The notes beneath the pieces were generated by a model that ran no database searches, was not told where the DNA came from, and worked only from the letters and a program-made list of their open reading frames with translations. Below are positions 15,613 to 26,014 of a stretch of DNA of 34,907 nucleotides, one piece after another. The position numbers and the translations under genes are program-made. Positions within the stretch are counted from its first letter, which is position 1. Each line of letters opens with the position of its first letter. The stretch spans positions 1 to 34,907 of the forward strand of contig NZ_NWVL01000076.1 of assembly GCF_002382885.1 (NCBI RefSeq). Direction: 5' to 3'. Source of the stretch: Streptomyces sp. WZ.A104. Lineage in GTDB: Bacteria; Actinomycetota; Actinomycetes; Streptomycetales; Streptomycetaceae.

Positions 15613-17597
15613 TCAGCCCTCCTGTCGCTGGCGGCGGGCGGTGGGCTGGGTGACGCGGTCGAGCATCAGGCCGAGACAGACGATCGCCGCTCCGGCGACG
15701 AGCCCGGTGGCCAGGTCGCCCTGGGCGAGGCCGAGGACGACCTCGTAGCCGAGCGCGCCCGAGCCGACGAGTCCGCCGATGATGACGACCGCGAGGACCA
15801 GGACCACGGCCTGGTTGACGGCGAGCAGCAGCGAGGGCCTGGCCAGCGGGATCTGGACCTGACGCAGCTGCTGGCCGGGGGTCGCGCCGAGCGAGCGGGC
15901 GCACTCCATCGCCGCCGGGTCGACGCCCCGCAGCCCCTGGGTGGTGATGCGGACGACGGCGGGCAGCGCGTAGACGACCGCGGCTGCGGCCGCGGGGGCG
16001 CGGCCGACGCCGAAGAGGGCGACGACGGGGATCAGGTAGACGAACTGCGGCATCGTCTGGAACACGTCCAGGACCGGTCGCAGCAGCCGCTCCAGGCGCT
16101 CGCTACGGGCTGTGCCGATCGCGATGCCGAAGCCGAGGACCAGGGTTACGGCGACGGCGGCGAGCACCTGGCTGAGGGTGTCCATGGACGGCTCCCACAC
16201 GCCGAGGACGCCGATCGCGGCCATCGCGAGGACGGCGGTCACGGCGGTGCGCCAGGTGCCGATGGTCCAGGCGAGGGCGGCGACGATGAGGAGAACCGAC
16301 CACCAGGGCAGGCCGGTGAGTCCGCTGCGCAGCGGGTTCAGGATGCCGCTGGTGAAGTGGGAGGCGAGGTCGGCGGTGCCGCCGACGACGGGCACACCGG
16401 TGTAGAGGTGGTCGACCATCCAGTCCTTGGCGGTGTTGACCGGTCCGGCGATCGCCACGGTGACGTCCTCGGGCCAGACCCGGCCGTCGGTGAGCCGTCC
16501 GACGACGGCGACGGCGGCGGTGACCACGGCGGCCAGGGTCCAGCCCCGCGGGCCCCGGAGGAGGGCCGGGCCGGTGGGCTCGGTGCCGATGCGGCGGCCC
16601 GCCGCCTCCGTCGTACGGTCCAGGACGACGGCCAGCAGCACGATCGGGATGCCCGCGGCGAGCGCCGCGCCGACGTCCACGGAGGACAGCGCCTGGTAGA
16701 CGCGGTCGCCGAGGCCGCCCGCGCCGATCACGGAGGCGATGACGGCCATGGAGAGCGCCATCATGATGGTCTGGTTGAGGCCGAGGAGCAGCTCCTTGCG
16801 GGCCAGCGGGAGGCGGGCCGTCAGCAGCCGCTGCCGCCCGGTCGCGCCGAGCGAGGTCACGGCCTCCATGACCCCGCGGTCCGCGCCGCGCAGGCCGAGC
16901 GCGGTGAGGCGGGCCATCGGCGGAGCCGCGTACACGACGGTGGCCAGGACCGCGCCCGGGACGCCGATGCCGAAGACCAGGACGACAGGCAGCAGATACG
17001 CGAACGCGGGCAGCACCTGCATGGTGTCGAGCACCGGGCGCAGGATGCGGAAGACGCGGTCGGACAGCCCGGCGGCCAGGCCGAGGACGAGCCCCAGCAC
17101 GACGGAGGCGAGGACCGCGACGACCATCAGCGCGAGCGTCTGCATGGTCGGCACCCACATGCCGAGCAGTCCGCAGACCAGGAACGACACGGCTGCGGTC
17201 AGGGCGAGCCTGACGCCCGCGACGCGCCAGGCGAGGGCGGCGGCGAACACGGTGACGCCCGCCCAGCCGAGGGCCAGGAGGACCAGGTAGACGCCGCGTA
17301 CGGAGATTACGACGGCGTTGCTGATGTGGCCGAAGAAGTACAGGAACAGCGGGTGGCTGTCGCGGTTGGAGACGATCCAGTCGGTGACGTTGCCGAGCGG
17401 TTCGGACAGGTCGGCGGTCAGGGCGTCCGGCCAGATGCCTCCGCCCCAGCGTCCGTGGACGAGGGGGACGAGGACGGCGGCGGCGAGTGCGAGGAGCAGC
17501 AGCTTCCCGGCCGCCGGGCGTTCGCGGAGGGCGGCCAGCGGCCCCCGGCTCGCGCCCGGCTGTGCGGCGCGGACCGGGGTGGCCTGGGCGGTGGCCA

Positions 17598-17598
<1 letters not shown>
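15613..17598 (-). CDS. Tandem-fused betaine ABC transporter permease
   Basis: A 661-residue membrane protein, about twice the usual permease length. It contains two homologous OpuAB-type halves. Each has an amphipathic leader, several membrane helices, the QxxPxFxYLxPVVxxFGxG segment (LDTMQVLPAFAYLLPVVLVF and LDVFQTMPQFVYLIPVVALF) and an EAA loop that contacts the ATPase (EAVTSLGATGRQRLLTARLP and ECARSLGATPGQQLRQVQIP). One polypeptide can therefore supply both permease halves of the transporter. The start overlaps the ATPase stop (ATGA). The fusion implies internal duplication and a heterodimer-like pore. Confidence 0.93.
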
Positions 17599-18715
<1,117 letters not shown>

Positions 18716-18719
<4 letters not shown>

Positions 18720-20335
18720 CGGGCGTCACCTCCGGTGCTGGTGCCAGTGGCCGGCACGGCGTCGGCGCCGCCCGGCCGGTTCGCGAGGAGTTCGGCGCAC
18801 TTCTCGCCCACCATGAGCACGCCGATCATCGGGTTGACGGCGGGCATGGTCGGGAAGACCGACGCGTCGGCGATCCGGATGCCTTCCAGCCCCCGGATGC
18901 GCAACTGCGGGTCCACGACCGCCTCTTGGTCGTCCGTCGCGCCCATCTTGCAGGTGCCCGCCGGGTGGTAGACGGTGTGGGCGACCTTGCGGGCGTACTC
19001 GCTGATCGCCTCGTCCGACGTGACCTCGGGGCCGGGGCAGACCTCGCGCTTGAGCCAGTGGGCCAGTGGTTCGGTGGCCGCGATCTCGCGGGCGAGCTTG
19101 ATGCCGTCGACCAGGGTGCGGCCGTCGTAGTCGTCCTCGTCTGTGAAGTACCGGAAGTCCAGGGCCGGCTTGACCTCGGGGTCGGCGCTCGTGAGGTAGA
19201 GACGGCCCCGGCTGCGCGGCTTGGGGATGTTCGGCGTCATCGACACCCCGTGCTCGGGCTTCTCGTAGCCGAGGCGTTCGGGGTTGTCGGTGAACGGGAT
19301 CTGGTAGAAGTGGAACATCAGGTCCGGGCCCCGGGATCCGGGGTCGCGGCGGACGAAGAGTCCCGCGTCGGAGTCCATCGCGGAGTTCTCCGGGATGGGA
19401 CCGTCGGTCTCCCAGACGATGACGGACTCGGGGTGGTCGAGCAGGTTCTCGCCGACGCCCGGAAGGTCGTGGCGGACGTCGATGCCGAGCGCTTCGAGGT
19501 CCTCGCGGGGGCCGATCCCGGAGTGCATCAGCAGGCGGGGCGTGTCCACCGCGCCCGCGCAGACGATGACCTCACGGGCGGCACGCAGCAGGACCTCCTC
19601 GCCGTCCTTGGTCCGGACGTGCACTCCGGTGGCGCGGGTGCCGTCGAACTCCAGGCGGTACGCCCAGGTCTCCAGCATGATCCGCAGGTTGGGGCGGTCA
19701 CCGGCCTCGATGTGGGGGTGGAGGTAGGCGACCGAGGCGGAGGAGCGCTTGTTGTTCTCGGGGTGGTAGGCGAGGTCGAAGAAACCGACGCCCTCGTGGA
19801 ACGGCTTGCTGTTGAAGCTGTCCACGCGCGGGACTCCGGCCGCCTCCTGGGCGGCGTCGACGAAGTCGCGGGCGATGGCGTTGCGGTCCTTCTCGTCGAC
19901 CGGGACGATGTTGTTGCGCAGCTTGGCGAAGTACGGGTCCATCGCGGCCGCGCCCCAGCCCTCGGCGCCCGCCTCGGCCCACTCGTCCCAGTCGCCGGGC
20001 AGCGGCTTGAAGCTGATCAGCGTGTTGTGCGAGGAGCAGCCGCCGAGTACCCGGGCGCGGCTGTGGCGGATGTGGGAGTTGCCGCGCGGCTGCTCGGTGG
20101 TGGGGTAGTCGTAGTCGAGGTCGCCGCCGAGGAGGCCGAGCCAGCGGCGCAGGGTGAGGACGTCGTCGCGGTCGATGTCGGTGGGGCCGCCCTCGATGAC
20201 CGTGACGGTCACGTCGGGGTCCTCGGTGAGCCGGGAGGCGATGACCGATCCGGCGGTGCCACCGCCGACGATCACGTAGTCGGCCATGTGGGCGTCGAGG
20301 TCGGGGACTGCGGTGCTGCTGGGGGTGGGGGGCAT
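18716..20335 (-). CDS. betA: GMC oxidoreductase, probable choline dehydrogenase/oxidase
   Basis: A 539-residue FAD enzyme of the glucose-methanol-choline family. Seen: the dinucleotide-binding motif DYVIVGGGTAGSVIASRL, the GMC signature around RARVLGGCSSHNTLISF, the second signature AGAVDTPRLLMHSGIGP, and the active-site pair His in YHPAGTCKMG and Asn in VNPMIGV. Beside a betaine aldehyde dehydrogenase and a betaine transporter, oxidation of choline to betaine aldehyde is the likely reaction. The ATG has AAGGAG upstream. Cytosolic BetA enzymes and choline oxidases are both in this family, and the sequence alone does not settle which acceptor (quinone or oxygen) is used. Confidence 0.88.
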
Positions 20336-20393
20336 CGGTCACTGCTCCTTCTGCAAGGTTCGTGCGTGTGCGTGGTGCTGCGAACAGCCGGTC

Positions 20394-20425
20394 GGGACCG
20401 GACGGCGGGTCTTCCGCCCGGTCCC
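20394..20425 (-). terminator. Stem-loop between betB and betA
   Basis: GGGACCGG (20394-20401) pairs with CCGGTCCC (20418-20425), and an inner GCGG/CCGC extends the stem. It lies just after the betB stop in a 98-bp gap, the largest in the cassette, and could attenuate read-through or stabilise the upstream mRNA. Confidence 0.55.
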
Positions 20426-20433
20426 CGCAGGCG

Positions 20434-21936
20434 TCAGCCGGCGAACCAGCGCTGGGGGCGCGGGTTGAGGTTCTGGTAGATGTGCTTGGACTCGCGGTAC
20501 TCGGCGAGCCCCGTCGGGCCGAGCTCGCGCCCCGTACCGGACTTGCCGAAGCCGCCCCACTCGGCCTGCGGGAGGTAGGGGTGGTAGTCGTTGATCCAGA
20601 CGGTGCCGTGGCGCAGCCGTCCGGCGACCCGGCGGGCCCGGCCCGCGTCGGTCGTCCAGACGGCGCCCGCGAGGCCGTAGTCGGTGTCGTTGGCCAGCGT
20701 GACGGCCTCTTCCTCGGTGCGGAAGGTCTCGACGGTGAGGATCGGGCCGAAGGTCTCCTCACGCACGACGCGCATCTCGCGGTGGCAGCCGTCCAGGACG
20801 GTCGGCCGGTAGAAGTAGCCGCCTTCGGGGCGTACGTCGCTGGGCTTCGGGCGTTCGCCGCCGGCCCGGACGATCGCGCCCTCCTCGCGGGCGGAGGCCA
20901 CGTACGCCTCGACCTTGGCGAGCTGCTGGGCGGAGACGAGGGGGCCGCACTCCACACCGTCGAGGGTGCCCCGGCCCAGGCGGATGGCGTCCGCGCGGCG
21001 GGCCAGCTCGGTGACGAACCGCTCCCGGACGCTCTCCTCGATGATCAGGCGGGCCCCGGCGGAGCAGACCTGACCGCTGTGGAAGAACGCGGCGTTCAGG
21101 GCCTGGTCGACGGCGGTGTCGAAGTCCTCGTCGGTGGCGCAGGCATCGGCGAAGACCACGTTGGGGTTCTTGCCGCCGAGCTCCAGGGCGACCTTCTTCA
21201 CGGTCGGCGCGGCGGCCTGGGCCACCTTCGTACCGCTGGCGAGGCCTCCGGTGAAGGAGACCAGGTCGACGTCGGGGTGCTCGGAGAGCCGGGCGCCCAC
21301 CGGGTCGCCCGCGCCGGTGACGAGGTTGGCGGCGCCGTCGGGGAGTCCGGCCTCGGCGAGGAGCTTGATCAGGTGGACGGTGGAGAGCGGGGTGACCTCG
21401 CTGGGCTTGAGCACGAAGGTGTTCCCGGCGGCGAGGGCCGGGGCGATCTTCCAGCTGGCCTGGAGGAGGGGGTAGTTCCAGGGAGCGATCAGCGCGCAGA
21501 CGCCGACGGGCTCGTGCACGACGATGCTGTGGACGTCGGGGTCGCCCGCGTCGACGACCCGGCCGCCGCTCTCGTTCATCACGAGGTCGGCGAAGTAGCG
21601 GAAGGCGGCTGTGACGTCGTCGACGTCGACCCGGCCCTCTTCGAGGGTCTTGCCGGTGTCGCGGCTCTCGGTGATCGCGATCTCCTCGCGGTCCCGCTGG
21701 AGCAGCTCGGCGACCCGGCGCAGCAGCCCGGCCCGCTCGGCGACGGGCTTGTGCGGCCAGGGTCCGTCGTCGAAGGCGCGCCGCGCCGCCGCGATCGCCG
21801 CATCGGTGTCCTCGACGCCGCCCTCCGCGACGACGGCCAGGACGGTGGCGTCGGCGGGGTCGAGGACCTCGCGTGTCGCGCCGGATCCGGCGGCCCGCCA
21901 GACGCCGTCGATGTGGATGGTACTGAGCGCCGACAT
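20434..21936 (-). CDS. betB: Aldehyde dehydrogenase, probable betaine aldehyde dehydrogenase
   Basis: A 500-residue NAD(P)-dependent aldehyde dehydrogenase. Seen: the N-terminal IHIDGVWRAAGSG strand, PWNYPLLQASWKIAPALAAG with the catalytic Asn, the Rossmann loop SFTGGLASGTKV, catalytic Glu in ALELGGKNP, and catalytic Cys in FFHSGQVCSAGARL. C-terminal EETFGPILTVETF and PYLPQAEWGGFGKSG match the family. It should oxidise betaine aldehyde to glycine betaine, the second step after the GMC enzyme. The ATG beginning MSALSTIHIDG was chosen over an upstream in-frame start because GGAAGG lies at correct distance. It is the first gene of the cassette. Confidence 0.92.
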   Translation of the reverse strand: MSALSTIHIDGVWRAAGSGATREVLDPADATVLAVVAEGGVEDTDAAIAAARRAFDDGPWPHKPVAERAGLLRRVAELLQRDREEIAITESRDTGKTLEEGRVDVDDVTAAFRYFADLVMNESGGRVVDAGDPDVHSIVVHEPVGVCALIAPWNYPLLQASWKIAPALAAGNTFVLKPSEVTPLSTVHLIKLLAEAGLPDGAANLVTGAGDPVGARLSEHPDVDLVSFTGGLASGTKVAQAAAPTVKKVALELGGKNPNVVFADACATDEDFDTAVDQALNAAFFHSGQVCSAGARLIIEESVRERFVTELARRADAIRLGRGTLDGVECGPLVSAQQLAKVEAYVASAREEGAIVRAGGERPKPSDVRPEGGYFYRPTVLDGCHREMRVVREETFGPILTVETFRTEEEAVTLANDTDYGLAGAVWTTDAGRARRVAGRLRHGTVWINDYHPYLPQAEWGGFGKSGTGRELGPTGLAEYRESKHIYQNLNPRPQRWFAG

Positions 21937-22065
21937 GTCGTTTTTCGCCTTCCGTGCCTGAAATGCCCCCTCCGGTTCGGCCGGGGCGTGCTGCGTGGCG
22001 GGCCGGGTACGGCGCACCAGCAGCCTGGACCCCTCCCCGGTCCGGCGGAATGTATGCCGAGAATT

Positions 22066-22078
22066 TCACTCAGAGTGA
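22066..22078. promoter_or_regulatory. 13-bp palindrome upstream of betB, candidate operator
   Basis: TCACTC-A-GAGTGA is a perfect inverted repeat with a single central base, 130 bp before the betB start and within a locally AT-rich stretch. On the minus strand a CATACA sequence follows at -10-like distance, so the palindrome would cover the -35 region. A repressor or activator of the betaine cassette is the likely ligand. Confidence 0.5.
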
Positions 22079-22117
22079 TGCGCCTCACGTGTGAACCCCC
22101 CGACGGGGGCCTGGAGC

Positions 22118-22150
22118 GGGCCTGACGTGGGCCTGACATGGGGCTGACGA
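22118..22150. repeat. Three tandem 11-bp direct repeats (GGGCCTGACNN)
   Basis: Units GGGCCTGACGT (22118-22128), GGGCCTGACAT (22129-22139) and GGGGCTGACGA (22140-22150) follow head to tail without spacing. An 11-bp period places each copy on the same face of the helix, as for direct-repeat sites of OmpR-type regulators. They lie between the HExxH gene end and the betB operator; a small hairpin CCCCC/GGGGG is at 22096-22109. Confidence 0.65.
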
Positions 22151-22180
22151 GGGCCCGCGCGCACTCCGGTTCGGCCCGGC

Positions 22181-22196
22181 GGCTCCGCCCGGAGCC
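22181..22196 (-). terminator. Short stem-loop after the HExxH gene
   Basis: GGCTCC (22181-22186) and GGAGCC (22191-22196) form a perfect six-bp stem with a four-base loop, immediately following the stop codon of the HExxH gene on the minus strand. Confidence 0.5.
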
Positions 22197-23972
22197 TCAG
22201 CCCCGCCGTTCCGCCCCCGCGAGCCACCGGGCGGCCCGCTCCCACTCCCCCGGGTCCGCCTCCGCCACGGCCGCCGCGAACCGTTCCGGGCGGGCGAGGA
22301 GGCGCCGGTGGCCGGGGTGGAGGGCGGTGTGGGCCAGCAGCCAGCCCGCCATCAGGTGCGGGTCCCCGGGCGCGTCGGCCCAGCCCCGCGCGTACGCCTC
22401 CCGGGCCGCCGCCGCCTCGCCCCGCACGAGCAGGACATCGGCGCGGCACGCCCCGTCCGGTACGGCGTCCGGGCGGAGGTGGAGGGCGCCCCGGACGTCC
22501 CTCCAGTGGCCGCGCTCCGCGACCGGGACGAGCACCGGCCGCCGCACGGTGACCGGGGCGCCCCCGGAGCGCGGCGCCACCGACAGGGCCGCGCGCTCCT
22601 CGCCCGCGCACCGCAGATTGCGCAGCCGCCACTCGACCCGGTGACCGGCCGCCGCGGCCCGGGCCCGTGCCACGACGGGCCCGTCCAGCGGTTCGCGCAG
22701 CCAGCCGTCGACGGTCCGGGTGAGCCCGGCGACCAGGCGGCGGCCGGGCGGGGTGAGGCAGGCGCGGGTGGCCAGGGTGCGCAGGACCATACGGGTCTGG
22801 ACGCGGCGGAGCGCGAACCGGAAGGGCGCCAGGCCGTGCGGGTCGGCCGCCCGGTCCCCGATCCGCGCCCGCCAGAATCCGGCGACGCCCACGAAGGCGT
22901 ACGCGCCGTGCAGCAGCCCCGGCAAGTGGCGCGGGTCGGGGCGCCAGGGGGCGTAGTGCTCCTCCGTCCGGTCGTCGTCGAGCATCGGGAAGAGGTGGAG
23001 CAGCGCGCCGAGCTTGCTGTGCTGGAACTCGTGGACCATCGTCTCGGCGAGTGCCGCACCGTCCGGGGGCCCGGCCACGACCATCGAGCCGAACGCGTCG
23101 CCGGTGGAGGCGCTGAGCCCCTCGACGGGGGTGCCGGTCAGCGGTCCGGGCCAGGGCACGATGCGCCGGACCTCCTCGGGGCGCAGGGTGCCGGGACCGG
23201 AGCCCGCAGCCGGTCCGGAGCCCAGTAACCCCACCGCTTCGTCGAAGCGCCTGCGCCAGGTGGCCAGTTCATCAGGGGCGAGCCGGCGGGGCGGGACCGG
23301 GCGGTCGAGGTCGCGGTAGGGGTCGGTGTCGTCGAGAGCGACCTCGGGCCCGCCGGGCCGGACCGGAAGCCGGTGCGTCGGCCACCACAGGCCGTTCTGC
23401 GGCGCGGTGAGCGGCCGTAGGGTCAAGTCCATCACCCCGGTGGCCCGCCCGCTCGCGCTGAGGGTCAGCTCCTGGTCCCGTACGAGCGCCCGGACCGGCT
23501 GGAACCCCGGTGGCGGGGCGCCCGGCAGCCGGGCGAGGCCGAGCGTGGGCAGGGCCACATCGCCGTCCCTCGCCGGTACGACGAGGTCGGCGGCGGTTCC
23601 GGCGCGCAGGGCTGCCACCAGGGCGACGGCGGCCAGGTGCCCGGTCTCCACCCACAGCGGAGGGCCCACGGCGCTGCCGTGCAGCCTGCGCAGGGTGTGC
23701 GCGAGCCAGCCGCCGGCCGGGGGGCTGAGCAGCACGTCCTCGACACAGCCGGGGCTCCGGCCCTCGGCCTCCTCGACAGCGCCCCAGATCGCGCCGAGGT
23801 CGGCGGGGCCGAGCAGCGCGGGCCGCCCCTCCAGGCGGCCCAGCAAGTCGCCCAGGAGAGCGAGGCGCCGGGCCCGCTCGCTGCTGACGAGGAACGCGAC
23901 CGCCTCTGCCGAGCCCCCGCCCGCGGCGAGTTCGTCGAACCAGTGGCCGGGCATCCGGATCGGTCTGTGCAC
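22197..23972 (-). CDS. HExxH-motif putative peptide-modification enzyme
   Basis: A 591-residue protein starting at a GTG with GGAG six bases upstream; the next in-frame ATG is six codons later. The N-terminal region (about 1-300) is helical, beginning MPGHWFDELAAGGGSAEAV. At residues 314-318 it has HEFQH in the context ETMVHEFQHSKLGALLHLFPML, followed by EEHYAPWRPDPRHLPGLLHGAYAF, the conserved core of the HExxH putative peptide-modification family (TIGR04267). The C-terminal 150 residues look like a helical, TPR-like region. Members occur beside short precursor peptides, and some have been described as iron/2-oxoglutarate peptide beta-hydroxylases. A small precursor-like gene lies 37 bp upstream in the same direction. 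No radical SAM gene is nearby. Confidence 0.8.
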   Translation of the reverse strand: MHRPIRMPGHWFDELAAGGGSAEAVAFLVSSERARRLALLGDLLGRLEGRPALLGPADLGAIWGAVEEAEGRSPGCVEDVLLSPPAGGWLAHTLRRLHGSAVGPPLWVETGHLAAVALVAALRAGTAADLVVPARDGDVALPTLGLARLPGAPPPGFQPVRALVRDQELTLSASGRATGVMDLTLRPLTAPQNGLWWPTHRLPVRPGGPEVALDDTDPYRDLDRPVPPRRLAPDELATWRRRFDEAVGLLGSGPAAGSGPGTLRPEEVRRIVPWPGPLTGTPVEGLSASTGDAFGSMVVAGPPDGAALAETMVHEFQHSKLGALLHLFPMLDDDRTEEHYAPWRPDPRHLPGLLHGAYAFVGVAGFWRARIGDRAADPHGLAPFRFALRRVQTRMVLRTLATRACLTPPGRRLVAGLTRTVDGWLREPLDGPVVARARAAAAGHRVEWRLRNLRCAGEERAALSVAPRSGGAPVTVRRPVLVPVAERGHWRDVRGALHLRPDAVPDGACRADVLLVRGEAAAAREAYARGWADAPGDPHLMAGWLLAHTALHPGHRRLLARPERFAAAVAEADPGEWERAARWLAGAERRG

Positions 23973-24009
23973 CCCGCGCTCCTCTCCCCCGGCCCGGCCC
24001 CGAAGATCC

Positions 24010-24198
24010 TCAGTCCGCGCGGGCTTGGGGCGGTTCGCCCGCGACCGTGCTGATGCGCGCCCTTCGGATCTCCTCCAGCAGACGCCGTCCGGGCACGGGA
24101 GCCAGGTCACGTACGGCGGCCACGCTCATCTCCGTGAGATCCGCGACGTCCGACTCCAGGTAGTCGGCCGGATTCCCGCCCGGTTCCGTCTGCTGCAA
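24010..24198 (-). CDS. Small precursor-like peptide beside the HExxH enzyme
   Basis: A 62-residue acidic-to-basic peptide from a TTG with GGGGGA about 8 bases upstream. The central part (SDVADLTEMSVAAVRDL) resembles the leader of the FxSxx-COOH type short peptides that accompany peptide-maturation genes in Streptomyces, but the C-terminus (RRARISTVAGEPPQARAD) lacks the FxSxx ending. Position, size, strand and the 37-bp spacing to the HExxH gene make it a candidate substrate, with the C-terminal 15-20 residues as possible core. It could instead be an unrelated small regulatory protein. Confidence 0.6.
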   Translation of the reverse strand: MQQTEPGGNPADYLESDVADLTEMSVAAVRDLAPVPGRRLLEEIRRARISTVAGEPPQARAD

Positions 24199-24314
24199 GA
24201 CGTGTTCCCCCTCAATGGTCCGGCCTGGCGGTCCGACGGCACACCATGCGACTCGTCCCTCCCATCATGACGAATGGGTTGCCTTCCGGAAACCCGTGCG
24301 ATCACGCCGTACGA

Positions 24315-24760
24315 TCACGGACCGGGTGGCACCTCGGCCAAGAACTCCCCGATCGCTCCGTCGAGTTCGGCTGCCCGGTCAGGATCGTCGTCGAGCAGGG
24401 TGACGGTCCGGAAGAGGTCCCGGAGGCCCTCGGGGCTTCGCCGTACCGTACGCAGGATGCCCATCACGTCCGTACGGGGCACCGCGTGCCGCGGCATCCG
24501 GGCCACCATGACGGGATCCAGCTCCGCGACCATCGCCTGCCGTTTGTCCCGGTCGAGCATCAGCGGATACGCCAGGAGCGCCTCGACCACACGGAGCAGC
24601 CCCCCGCCCGTCCGCGCACCTACGGGACGAAATCCGTTGGTCGGCGGGGGTGTCGGCGCAGCCGGGGCGCCGCATCCGGTCCACGTCCACGACGACGGCA
24701 CTGGGCAGGGTGGCCCCACACTCCTCGGTGAGCCGCCGGGCGAAGGCACGTACGGCGGGC
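24315..24760 (-). pseudogene. Frameshifted remnant ending in an effector-associated-domain-like region
   Basis: Two good protein-like stretches lie in different minus-strand frames. The upstream part reads VRAFARRLTEECGATLPS then AVVVDVDRMRRPGCADTP. After a frame change near 24610-24640 the downstream part reads LLRVVEALLAYPLMLDRDKR, RHAVPRTDVMGILRTVRRSP and LRDLFRTVTLLDDDPDRAAE, ending at a TGA at 24315. The second part has the helical pattern of effector-associated domain 2, an adaptor-like domain used in bacterial conflict systems. The 5' end abuts the P450 stop, so the beginning is missing. An intact stand-alone EAD protein from the 24749 ATG is possible but would have an unnatural N-terminus. 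Confidence 0.5.
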
Positions 24761-26014
24761 TCAGCCCAGCAGCACGGGGAAGGCGGCCATGTCGTTCTGC
24801 GTCATCACGGGGAGTTTGGTGATCTCCTCGTCCGGTACGGCGAGCCGCAGCCGGGGGAAGCGGGCGAAGAGAGCGGGCAGGGCGACACCCGCCTCGACGC
24901 GTGACAACGCGGCGCCGGGGCAGATGTGCGGGCCGTGCCCGAAGGCCATGTGGCGGTTGCGCGTGGGCCGGTTGATGTCGAAGGCGTCGGCGTCGGGGCC
25001 GTGCTGCCCGGTGTCGCGCCCGATGGCCCGGTAGGAGATGACGATCCCTTCCCCCTTGCGTATGACGTCGTCGCCCACCGGGATGTCCTCGGTGGCGAAC
25101 CGCATCAGCAGGTGGGTGGTGGGGGTGTCCCAGCGCAGCGTCTCCTCGATCACCGCGTCCCAGCCGGACTCCCCGGTGAGGACCTGGCGCAGCTGGCCGG
25201 GGTGGGAGAGCAGGGCGCGTACGGCGTTGAGGATCAGCCCGATGGTGGTCTCGTGCCCGGCGGCCACCATGGCCTTGAGGTTGCCGACCACCTCTTCCTC
25301 GGTGAGCGGCTCGCCGCCCTCCTCGGCGAGGATCAGCGCGCTGGTGAGGTCGTCGGTCGGCCGGGCGGTCCTCTCCCGGACCAGTTCGGTGTAGAAGACG
25401 TCCAACTCGGCCAGGAGGGCGAGGCGTTCCTCCTGGGGGGTGAGCATCGAGAAGAACGCCTTGTACTTCCGGGTGAGCATGGCGTGCTGGGACTCGTCGA
25501 CGCCCATGAGCATGCCGACCACCCGCATCGGCAGCGGCTGGGCGAACACGGTCTTGAGGTCGACGACCCCGTCCTCGCCGCGTGCGGCCTCCAGGTCGTC
25601 CAGCAGCTCTTCGGTGAACTTCTCGATGGCCGGGCGGATCGCTTCGAGCCGCCGCGGGGTGAGCGCCTGCGAGGTCTTGGTGCGCAGCCGCCGGTGCTCG
25701 GCCCCGTCCACGGTGAACATGGAGCGTCCGGCGTCGATCATGCCGATGAGCGGCCAGGCGTGGGTCACGGCACCGCTCTGCCAGAGGTCCCAGGCGTTGA
25801 TGTCCTTCACCAGCCGCGGATCGAGCAGCAGTTGACGTGCCTCGGTGTGCCGGGTGACCGTCCGGGCCGGTACGCCGAGCAGGTCGATCCGGGCGAGCGC
25901 CCCGGCGTCGCGCAGCCGTGCCGTCTCGCCGTCCAGGTCCTGGACCATGGGGTCGATGACGACGGTCCCGCCGCTCCGGTCGGCCTGCGCGGCTGCAGTG
26001 TGCGGGCAGTTCAC
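24761..26014 (-). CDS. Cytochrome P450, CYP154-like
   Basis: A 417-residue P450. The GTG start overlaps the upstream P450 stop (GTGA) and has AGGAG seven bases before it. Seen: AEHRRLRTKTSQAL (C-helix), the I-helix AAGHETT, K-helix EETLRWDTPTTHLLMRFA with intact ExxR, and haem loop MAFGHGPHICPGAALSRVE. The ETLRWDTP and FGHGPHICPGA segments look like CYP154, the partner of CYP157 in Streptomyces conservons. It is very probably co-translated with the unusual P450 upstream. Substrate unknown; electron-transfer partners are not encoded here. Confidence 0.9.
   Translation of the reverse strand: MNCPHTAAAQADRSGGTVVIDPMVQDLDGETARLRDAGALARIDLLGVPARTVTRHTEARQLLLDPRLVKDINAWDLWQSGAVTHAWPLIGMIDAGRSMFTVDGAEHRRLRTKTSQALTPRRLEAIRPAIEKFTEELLDDLEAARGEDGVVDLKTVFAQPLPMRVVGMLMGVDESQHAMLTRKYKAFFSMLTPQEERLALLAELDVFYTELVRERTARPTDDLTSALILAEEGGEPLTEEEVVGNLKAMVAAGHETTIGLILNAVRALLSHPGQLRQVLTGESGWDAVIEETLRWDTPTTHLLMRFATEDIPVGDDVIRKGEGIVISYRAIGRDTGQHGPDADAFDINRPTRNRHMAFGHGPHICPGAALSRVEAGVALPALFARFPRLRLAVPDEEITKLPVMTQNDMAAFPVLLG

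Noticed and set aside
24315..24749. Intact 144-residue minus-strand protein
   Set aside because: The first third is Pro/Ser/Trp-rich and lies antisense to good coding pattern in another frame, so a frameshifted remnant fits better.
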